Source of the DNA: Rhodobacteraceae bacterium UBA3069
GTDB lineage: Bacteria > Pseudomonadota > Alphaproteobacteria > Rhodobacterales > Rhodobacteraceae
Length of the DNA: 64,000 nt
Direction of reading: 5' to 3'
Assembly: GCA_002366795.1 (NCBI GenBank)
Contig: DFBX01000032.1
Coordinates: 17,627 to 81,626, forward strand
A model generated the notes under the pieces. That model made no database searches and had not been told where the DNA came from. It saw only the letters and a list, made by a program, of their open reading frames with translations. Position 1 is the stretch's first letter. Each line of letters begins with the position of its first letter. The translations under genes were made by a program, and so were the position numbers. Below are positions 26,254 to 34,737 of this stretch, in pieces.

Positions 26254-27831
26254 TCAGACCCCCAGCAGCACCCGCGCCGCGCGGGCCAGCACGATCGGGT
26301 CCAGATCGGTGCGCGCCACGGGCGGCGGCGGATCGCAGCGCCCCGTCAGCGCCGCCACCGCCGTTCGGGCCGAGCGTACCGAATATTCCACGGTAAACAC
26401 GCAATCGCGCGGCATCTCGCAATATTGGCCCAGAATGGCAAAGTTGCGCGCACCATGTGGACGCACATCGGGCCGGTCGCCGGGTTTGCGCGGCATGAAC
26501 TGACTGGTGATAAAGGGCATTCGGCAGGGGATGACCGATGCCCCGTCAAACCATTTCACCTGCTCGGGCGTCAGGTGCAACTGGCCGCACAGCTCTGTAA
26601 CGATCTCGTTCCCAGTGGCCTGCCACATGGGTTTCTTGACGAAATCGCCAAGCAGGTCGCCGCGCAGCCCATAGCCCCAGACCACGTATTTGCCATGTTT
26701 CTGGCCGCGGAAATGCGGCTGGTGGAACAGCACGATGGACAGGGTCCAGCCCGATCCGGCAAAGGTGACAAGCCCACCGGTGCCAGTGCGGTTGCCGGTA
26801 AAATCCTCCATGAATTCAAAGAAGTCCGGCCCTTCCATGGTCAGCGTGAAAGAATGCCACGCGGTTTTGTCGGTGTCGGTGCAAAAGGCCTCGGGATGGC
26901 CGAACCCTTCGTGTTTCGCGGCCAGCTTGCGCCACAGCGCCCGTGCGCCGCCCATGTGGTCATCAAGGCTGGGCGCTGTGTCGTTCGTCCCCAGGACCGA
27001 GGCATCCGTCATCGACCCAAGCGTCAGATAAATGCGATCCCGCGCGCCGATCTGCACGGCAGAGCCATCATCGAAAGCCAGCGCGGTGATGGCGCGATCC
27101 TGCCGCGTGCCTTCGATCGTGACATCCACCACCTGCGCGTCCAGCCGGACCTGAACGCCCCGGTCGCGCAGCCATGTCACGATGGGCGCGATCAGGCTGT
27201 CATACTGGTTATAGCGCGTGCGCAAGATACCCGCGATGCGGGTAAAGCCGGGGAACAGGTGGATGAACCGCCGCAGGTAGCGCCGCATTTCGGCCAGCGA
27301 ATGCCATGGCTGGAACGAGAACATGGTGGACCACATCAGCCAGAAATTGCTGTCAAAGAACGAGGGCTTGAACCAGCTTTCGATGCTTTGATCGCCATGG
27401 CTGCGTTCGGAATGCACGATCAACCGGTTGATATCGACGATGTCATGGGCGCTTGGCGTCAGGTCATACCGGCCCTCGGCAGGGGCGCCATCGCGCACGA
27501 GGCGGCAATTGGACGATCCCCGCACTATCTTGTTGAAAGCCATGATATCGCCCTTCACCGACAGGTCGGGATCGTCCGCCGAGGGGATGCTGTCCAGCAG
27601 ATCAAAAGTTCAGGCGAAATGCTCTTCGAACATGCGTCCGCTGCGGGTCAGGTATCCGGCCTCGGCCTCGCCCGATCCGTCCAGCGACCCGCCGGCCTGC
27701 CCCAGCTGTTCGTAGATCGTGATATGCTTGCCCTGAACCCCCGCATCGCGGATCAGGAACACCGCAGCGACCAAGCCGGCAATGCCGCCGCCGACGATGT
27801 GATGCAGCACCTGTGTTTCGTCCGCTGACAT
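26254..27831 (-). pseudogene. ohyA: Oleate hydratase interrupted by an in-frame TGA
   Basis: The frame reads as one oleate hydratase (myosin-cross-reactive antigen family): HHIVGGGIAGLVAAVFLIRDAG, GSGEAEAGYLTRSGRMFEEHFA, then TGA (27610-27612), then TFDLLDSIPS and about 450 more matching residues in the same frame. In relatives this position is Cys (EC followed by a WDL-type sequence), so the stop probably replaced a TGY codon. The enzyme is an FAD protein that hydrates oleate to 10-hydroxystearate. Without readthrough only a 73-residue stub is made. The rest of the frame is intact, so the lesion is recent or is a base error. Confidence 0.85.
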
Positions 27832-27952
27832 GGCTTGCTCTCGCTTGCCCTCCGGTTTTGTGATGTCACCAGATGCTACCATGGGGCGGGTCGCGCCGTT
27901 TTGACCACGATCAATACCGGTCCGGCAGGTGGCGTTACAGGCGTAGCCCCGC

Positions 27953-28831
27953 CTATTCCACCGGCCGCACGTCAACCGATTGCGTGTTCACCTGCCCGCC
28001 AGAGGCGCGCAGATGGCCGATCACCGGGCTGACATCGGCATAGTCGCGCCCATATCCCGCCACGATATGATCCGCCGAGGCCAGCGTCGCATTGGTCGGG
28101 TCATATTCGATCCAGCCTTGCGCCGCGCCGCACCACGCCCGCACCCAAGCGTGCATCGCATCGGCCCCGTCCAGGCGCGGCGCGCCCTTGGGTGGCAGGG
28201 TGCGCAGATAGCCGCTGACATAGCCCGCCGGAATGCCAAGCGCGCGCAGGCCAAGGATCATGATATGGGTGAAATCCTGACAGACCCCACCGCGCAGGCG
28301 GAAAGCGTCCAGCGGGTCGGTTTCCACGGTGGTCGCCTGCGCGTCGAACGTCATTTCCGCGTGCAGCGCCTCGCCCAGCCGGATCACCTGCTGCGCGACC
28401 GACCCCTTGGGATCAACCGCCGCGCGTGCGAATGCCTCTATCTCGGAGCTGTCGCGCAGGCGCGGCGAGGGGCCGATGAAGTGCATCGGTGACGCCGGAC
28501 CCAGATCGCTGCACTGGGCCAGTTCCCGCGCCAGCGCCATCCCGCTGGAAGAGACATCCAGAAAGGCCGGCGGCACGGCCACTTCGACCCGGCAGGTCAG
28601 GCCGATCACCATGGCCGAATGGGCTCCGAAATGCGCGACCGAGGTAAAGCGATTGCCAAAAAAATCGGCCATCTCGAACTGTTCGTCAGGGCGCGGGGTG
28701 ACCTCTAACCGGTGGGCGGTCAGACGTTGCGCGCCCGCGTCGCCGCGCGGCGTCACGCGGATCAGGTGGCGGCTTGGCCCGGCGGGTTGTTGATAACGAT
28801 GCGCGATTTTCAGATCGATGTCATAGATCAT
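27953..28831 (-). CDS. Transglutaminase-like cysteine protease/ligase
   Basis: The 292-residue protein has an N-terminal beta-sandwich (YDIDLKIAHRYQQPAG) and a transglutaminase core with Cys in LRGGVCQDFTHIM, His in DAMHAWVRAW and Asp in EYDPTNATL. It is last in the DUF2126, ATP-grasp/alpha-E, transglutaminase cluster, 3 bp after the previous stop. In the family literature (Iyer, Aravind and co-workers) such clusters are predicted to make and cut amide-linked peptides. The substrate is unknown. Confidence 0.9.
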   Translation of the reverse strand: MIYDIDLKIAHRYQQPAGPSRHLIRVTPRGDAGAQRLTAHRLEVTPRPDEQFEMADFFGNRFTSVAHFGAHSAMVIGLTCRVEVAVPPAFLDVSSSGMALARELAQCSDLGPASPMHFIGPSPRLRDSSEIEAFARAAVDPKGSVAQQVIRLGEALHAEMTFDAQATTVETDPLDAFRLRGGVCQDFTHIMILGLRALGIPAGYVSGYLRTLPPKGAPRLDGADAMHAWVRAWCGAAQGWIEYDPTNATLASADHIVAGYGRDYADVSPVIGHLRASGGQVNTQSVDVRPVE

Positions 28832-28834
28832 GGG

Positions 28835-31225
28835 TCACACCAGGTGCGCTGCGGACAACAGGTCGGACAGGTCCCAAACCTCGGCCCGCATCACCTCGAA
28901 TTCGGCCGGATCGAACCCGTCGGCATGGCTGACGGCAAGCCGGGTTTCCAGTTCCAGCGCCTTGCGGGCCAGATCGCTCAGCACATGGGTGCCCTCGTTA
29001 CCGGGCAATTCGGCGATATGGGTGCGCGCGCGGCTAAGGTGATAGCGAAGGGCACGCGGGTTGCGGTCATCCAGCCCCAGAATATCAATGACCGAGGCCG
29101 CGCTGGCCGAGATCGAGAACCGCCCACGATGCGAGATCACGCTGTCGCCCAGTTCCAGCGCCAGGTCCAGCGCCCCGTAGGGCGCACCCTCGCGCGACAG
29201 CGCGGATAGCACCGCACACATATTCGCGGCCCGTTCGATGGAAATGCCAAGCGACAGGAACCGCCACCCCAGCGAGCGATACATATTTTCATGCATCAGT
29301 CCGGCAAAACCGCTGACCTGGCGCAGGATCGCGCTGATCACCGCGGGTTTCTCGTCATCGGGCACGGATCGGCCCTGCATCTGGCGGCAGCTGCGGGTCA
29401 GATCCTTCAGCGCCACCATCCCGTCGGGCGAAAACCGGTCGCCCACCTTGCCCGCCGATTGCAGCGCGCCCTCCAGCGGCTGTTCAAACAGGGTGGCCAT
29501 GGTCGCGGCCTCGGGTTTTGCCCCTGCCATCAAGTGCTTGCGCAGATATGCCAGCAAGGGGCTGTCATGGTTGACCCCGTCACGCACCCGCGCGTAATAG
29601 GCGCGGAACAGGCGCATGTTCAGATCGGCCCGTTCGATGTAGCGGCCCATCCAGTAAAGGTTGTCCGCCGCACGGCTGGGCAGAACATCGGACAGCGGGT
29701 CGGATGCGGCGTGATCGGCAAGCAGACTGGCGCGTTCAACCGGCGTGTCACTGCGGACCCAGACATCGGCCACGCGCCCGCCACGCTGCATGGCGATGGC
29801 GGCGGCGTCGCCGCCCGCGCTGACCCGCGCGTAGCCGCCGGGCATGACCTGCCATCCGTCCCGCGTGCGGCCAAGGAATACGCGCAGGCACATGGGGCGC
29901 GGAACCAGCGCGCCGTTTTCCCACACCGGCGACGTGGACAGCGTCACGGTTTCCTGCCCCACCAATTCGCGCCCCCGCGTGGCCAGCAATTGCGAAATAG
30001 CGGTGTCTTTTTGATCCTCGAAGGCGGTGGGTATCATTACCCCGCCCCCGTCCGACATCAGCGGCACGGTGGAAAAGGTCGACCCGACCATCATCTTGGC
30101 GCGGTTGGCGATCACATGGGCCTGTTCGGCGGGCTGGCCACACCACCATGTTGCGATATTGGGCAGGGTCAGTTCCTCGCCGCGAAGGGCCTGCGCGATC
30201 TTGGGCAGGAATGCCATCAGCGCGCGGGTTTCCAGCACCCCTGCCCCCAGCGCATTGACCACATTCAAGGTGCCGCCGCGCACGGCCTCCAGCATCCCCG
30301 GCGTACCCAGTTGTGAGGCCCCGTCCAGTTCCAGCGGATCGCAGCGCGTGCTGTTCAGCCGCCGCCACAGCAGCGACAGCGGTCTCGGCCCTGCCACGGT
30401 GCGCACCATCGCGGCCCCGTTCTGGATTATCAGGCCTTCGCCTTCGACCAGCAGCAGGCCAAGATAGCGGGCCAAGTAGGCATGCTCGAAATACCCCTCG
30501 TTCATCGCGCCGGGGGACAAAACCGCGATCTGCCCGCCATTCGGCCCGCGCATATCCTTCAATGATTGCTGGAAATCCTGATAAAACCCGGCCAGCCGGT
30601 GGATATTGGCCTGCGCGAAATAGCGCGGGAAAACGCGGCTCATCGCGACGCGGTTTTCAATTGCGAAACCGGCACCGGCGGGGGTTTCGATCAGGTCGCT
30701 GATCACCCACCAACGCCCATCCGGCCCGCGCCCGATGTCGAAGGCAAGGAAATTCAGGTAGTTGCCGCTTGCCGGCCTGACCCCCATCAGCGGGCGCAGC
30801 CACGCGGGGTTCTGCGTCAGCAAGCTGGCTGGCAGATGCCCCGAGGCCACCAGCCGGTTTTCGCCGTAGATATCGCGCACCACGTCCTCCAGCAGATCGG
30901 CGCGCTGGATCAGCCCTGCTGAAATCTTGCTCCAGTCCGCATCGTCCAGAAGGACGGGCATGTGGCTCAGCGGCCAGTCGCGTTCGGACGAAACGCTTTC
31001 GTCATATTGCCGGAACAGAACGCCCGCATTGCGCAGGTATTCATCGCCCCGCGCGAACCGGCGGGTCAACTGCTCGGCATCAAACCCCGCCAGATGGTTG
31101 ATGAAATCGGCCCAGACCGGGCGGATGCTGCCATCGGGGTGCAGCAATTCATCCCGCCCACCAACGCGGCTGCGATAGGTTGCAAGAAACCCGTCAAGGT
31201 CTATGGGCGCGGCGCGATCTTCCAT
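28835..31225 (-). CDS. Circularly permuted ATP-grasp amidoligase fused to alpha-E domain
   Basis: The 796-residue protein combines a circularly permuted type 2 ATP-grasp domain (about residues 30-460; DLIETPAGAGFAIENR, GQIAVLSPGAMNEGYFEHAYLARYLG, LPNIATWWCG) with a helical alpha-E domain (about 500-790; RAADNLYWMGRYIERADLNMRLFRAYY, RSLGWRFLSLGISIERAANM). In many bacteria these are two adjacent genes. ATP-grasp enzymes join a carboxylate to an amine through an acylphosphate, so an amide or peptide product is expected, but none has been described as far as I know. It lies between the broken DUF2126 gene and the transglutaminase. Confidence 0.9.
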   Translation of the reverse strand: MEDRAAPIDLDGFLATYRSRVGGRDELLHPDGSIRPVWADFINHLAGFDAEQLTRRFARGDEYLRNAGVLFRQYDESVSSERDWPLSHMPVLLDDADWSKISAGLIQRADLLEDVVRDIYGENRLVASGHLPASLLTQNPAWLRPLMGVRPASGNYLNFLAFDIGRGPDGRWWVISDLIETPAGAGFAIENRVAMSRVFPRYFAQANIHRLAGFYQDFQQSLKDMRGPNGGQIAVLSPGAMNEGYFEHAYLARYLGLLLVEGEGLIIQNGAAMVRTVAGPRPLSLLWRRLNSTRCDPLELDGASQLGTPGMLEAVRGGTLNVVNALGAGVLETRALMAFLPKIAQALRGEELTLPNIATWWCGQPAEQAHVIANRAKMMVGSTFSTVPLMSDGGGVMIPTAFEDQKDTAISQLLATRGRELVGQETVTLSTSPVWENGALVPRPMCLRVFLGRTRDGWQVMPGGYARVSAGGDAAAIAMQRGGRVADVWVRSDTPVERASLLADHAASDPLSDVLPSRAADNLYWMGRYIERADLNMRLFRAYYARVRDGVNHDSPLLAYLRKHLMAGAKPEAATMATLFEQPLEGALQSAGKVGDRFSPDGMVALKDLTRSCRQMQGRSVPDDEKPAVISAILRQVSGFAGLMHENMYRSLGWRFLSLGISIERAANMCAVLSALSREGAPYGALDLALELGDSVISHRGRFSISASAASVIDILGLDDRNPRALRYHLSRARTHIAELPGNEGTHVLSDLARKALELETRLAVSHADGFDPAEFEVMRAEVWDLSDLLSAAHLV

Positions 31226-31234
31226 TGGACCATG

Positions 31235-34200
31235 TTAAAGACCCGATCTGCGCCGCAAATCAAGCGTCATCGGGAATTCGGGATGCGGCAATTCGGGCGC
31301 GGGTTCATAGGCATCCGTGCTGTGGCCGTGGGCCTCGAACCGCGACAGACGGCGGGCTTCGGCCTCGTTTCCGTTCACGGGGAAGGTATCGAAGCTGCGC
31401 CCGCCGGGGTGGGCAACGTGGTAGCGGCACCCGCCCAGGGCGCGCCCTGTCCAAGTGTCGTATATGTCGAAGGTCAGCGGCGCATCGACCTTCAGCACCG
31501 GGTGCAGCGATATCGGCGGCTGCCACGCCTTGTAGCGCACCGCCCCCACCCGTTCGCCGGACCCGCGCGTGCGCGTCAGCGGCACCATGCGGCGGTTGGC
31601 CGTAACGCGGTAGCGATCGGGGTTGGGGCCGGTCAGCCGCACCTGCAACCATTCCACGGAACTGTCGGTATAGCGCACCGTACCGCCGATCGCACCGGTT
31701 TCACCCATGACGTGCCACGGCTCCAACGCCTGGCGCAGTTCCAGCGTCATGCCCTCGTATGTGACCTCTCCGCAGAAAGGAAAGCGGAATTCGGCCTGCG
31801 CCTTGAACCAGTTCGGATCCAGCGGCAGGTCGTGCTGGGACAGATCGTCCAGCACATCCAGAAAATCTTCCCATATGAAGGCGGGAAGCATGAAACGGTC
31901 GTGCAGCGCCGTGCCCCATCGGGTCAGTTGCCCCGAAACGGGCGCTTCCCAGCAGCGCAGGATGATGGCGCGCAATAGCACCTGTTGCGCAAGGCTCATC
32001 CGCGGGTTGGGGGGCATTTCAAAGCCGCGAAATTCGACAAGGCCCAGCCGGCCGGTCGGCCCGTCGGGGGAAAACAGCTTGTCGATGCAGATTTCCGCGC
32101 GGTGGGTGTTTCCAGTGACATCGATCAGCGAATTGCGCAGCAGGCGGTCGGTCAGCCATGGCGGCGGCACCTCGCCCTGTTCGGGGGGCCAGATCTGGTC
32201 CAGCGCGATTTCCAATTCATAAAGGCTGTCGTGGCGCGCCTCGTCAATGCGCGGGGCTTGGCTGGTCGGGCCAACGAACAGGCCCGAGAACAGGTAGGAC
32301 AGGCTGGGATGGCGCTGCCAGAACAGGATCAGGCTTTTCAGCAGGTCGGGCCGGCGCAGGAAGGGGCTGTCCAGCGGGGTGGCCCCGCCAACGACCACGT
32401 GATTGCCGCCACCGGTGCCGGTGTGGCACCCGTCGATCATGAATTTATCCGCGCCAAGGCGGCACTGGCGGGCCTGTTCGTAAACGGTTTCGGTGGTGTT
32501 CACGCAGTCACGCCAGCTGGCGGCGGGGTGGATGTTCACCTTGATCACACCGGGGTCGGGGGCGACGCGGATCACCTCGATCCGCGGATCGGATGGCGGC
32601 GCGTAGCCTTCAATCAGCACGCGGCAGCGGGTGGATTTGGCGGCCCGCTCGGTGGCGGCGATCAGCTCCGGACAATCCTCCAGCGTCTCGACCGGGGGCA
32701 GGAAGACGCAAAGCCGACCATCGCGCAGCTCGACCGAGATGGCGGTGCGAACGCGCCCCGCAAGATCGCCCATGGCCTTGTCGGCCAGTGTCTGTTCGAC
32801 ACGGTCCTGCCCGGCGGGGGCGGATGTGCGGCTGGTGATGGCCTGCTGCGGTTCAGGCGGGGGGGCTGTCGGGCAGCGGTTCGCGCGGGATGGTCGGGTC
32901 TTGCGGGTTGATGAACGGGTAATCGCTTTGCGGGATATGCGGCAGCGTGCCCAGCGGAAGGCGATAGCCCACGGGGCTGTCACCCGCGACCAGAAACACC
33001 TTGCCGCGTCGCAGGTTCCAGACCTCGGACATCCAGCGGCTTTCGGCGCGTGCCTGCCAGCGCTGCACCGGCAGGACATATCCCGCCGGCGTGGTCAGCC
33101 CGCGTTCGAACACGCGGGCGATGCGGGCGCGTTCCTCGGGGTCTTTCAGCCTGGAGTTTTCAGGCGTCACGTTTTTGGGCAGGTTTCCTTCGCGGATGAT
33201 CCATTCGGCGGGGCCTTCGAAGGCGGGCAGCACGTTTTCGGACGGCACCGAAAGCGTGGCCGCGATGGCAGAGAGCAGCGCCTGCGCGTCTTCGGGGCCG
33301 ACATCCTCGTTCGTGTCCTCATGCGCGAACAGGTCGGGATTGTGCCAGATCGGCTTGCCGTCCTTGCGCCAGTATAGCGAGAAGGTCCAGCGCGGCAGGG
33401 TCTCCCCTAGATACCACTTGCCCTGCCCGTAATGCAGCAGCCCGCCCTTGGCGAAACTTTGGTCCAGCCGGCGGATCAGCTTGTCGGCCAGTGCGCGTTT
33501 GGCGGGGCCGACGGCATCGGTGTTCCATTCTTCGCTTTCGAAATCGTCGATCGAGACAAACGTGGGCTCGCCGCCCATGGTCAGGCGCACATCGCCCGCC
33601 GTCAGCCGGGTGTCGATCTTGTCGCCCAGCGCGTTCAGCCGGTCCCAGTCGGCATCGGAAAACGGTTTGGTGATGCGCGGGTGTTCGGCGGTGCGGCGCA
33701 CCTGCATGTCAAAGGCGAATTCCACATCGGCCGCCGAGGCAACGCCGGAAATCGGCGCGGCATTGCTGTAATGCGGGGTTGCGGCCAGCGGGATATGGCT
33801 TTCCCCTGCAAACAGCCCCGATGTCGGGTCAGACCGACCCAGCCCGCGCCGGGCAGGTATACCTCGACCCAGGCGTGCAGGTCGGTGAAATCCACATCGG
33901 TCCCCGAAGGGCCGTCCAGCGCCTTGAGGTCCGGTTTCAACTGAATCAGGTAGCCCGACACGAACCGCGCGGCCAGACCAAGGTTGCGCAGGATCTGCAC
34001 CAAAAGCCACGCGCTGTCACGGCACGACCCCGCAGCGCGGCCAAGCGTTTCCTCGGCGGTTTGCACACCCGGCTCCATTCGGATTTCATAACTGATGTCG
34101 GCGGACAGGCGGCTGTTCAGCGCCACCAGAAAATCCACCGTGACCATCGGATCGCGCGGGATCGAGGCAAGGTAATTTGTCAGCAGCGGACCAACCGGAT

Positions 34201-34561
34201 CGGCACGCAGATAGATGGTTAGGTCATCCGCAATCTCGGGCCCATATTCGAAGGGGAATTTCTTGGCCGTATCCTCGACGAAGAAATCGAACGGGTTGTA
34301 GACGGACATATCCGCGACCAGGTCCACCTCGATCTTGAATTCGCGGACGGGTTCGGGAAACACGAAGCGCGCCAGCCAGTTGCCATAGGGGTCTTGCTGG
34401 TGGTTCACGAAATGCCCCGCCGGCGACACCTTGAGCGAATGCGAAATCACTCTTGTGCGTGAATGCGGCGCGGGGCGCAGGCGGATCACCTGCGGGCCGA
34501 GCGTGACCGGGCGATCGTATTTGTAATGGGTAAGGTGATAGACGCTTGCGGTGATCGATAT
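31235..34561 (-). pseudogene. Transglutaminase-DUF2126 protein gene with ATA at the start and two frameshifts
   Basis: The full product would be about 1,109 residues: an N-terminal transglutaminase (AAGSCRDSAWLLVQ, TDLHAWVEV, GWVGL) followed by DUF2126 (RLTMGGEPTFVSIDDF to CHTGTGGGNHVVVGG and beyond). The expected start, 6 bases after AGGAG, is ATA (34559-34561), not ATG. One base is missing at 33830/33831, where CTGACCCG should be CTGGACCCG for the conserved GLDPTSG. One extra base lies in the seven-G run 32859-32865. The two shifts cancel, so the later parts are in the original frame. If real, the gene is dead; homopolymer and call errors are an alternative. Confidence 0.8.
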
Positions 34562-34650
34562 TGGGGTCTCCTGACCGGTCCATGTTGGCCGCCCGCCAGC
34601 AAAGCACAATGATATTCGCCGCCTCCTGCCCGTAATTCGGGCATATCGCC

Positions 34651-34687
34651 AAAAAAAACAGGCCCGGCGCAAACAGCGTCGGGCCTG
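34651..34687 (-). terminator. Intrinsic terminator of the RTX gene
   Basis: On the - strand CAGGCCCG / CGGGCCTG forms an 8-bp stem with a 13-base loop, followed by eight T (34658 to 34651). A second perfect dyad (CCGCGCCGC / GCGGCGCGG, 34703-34726) lies just upstream. Both are downstream of the RTX stop at 34738. Confidence 0.85.
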
Positions 34688-34737
34688 CCATGTTTTTCGT
34701 AGCCGCGCCGCGGATAAGCGGCGCGGGTCTGTGCCGA

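Noticed and set aside
27580..27612. Selenocysteine codon in oleate hydratase as the main explanation
   Set aside because: The stem after the TGA is short with a four-base loop and lacks a convincing bacterial SECIS shape. No selenocysteine genes are in the window, and the family uses ordinary Cys.
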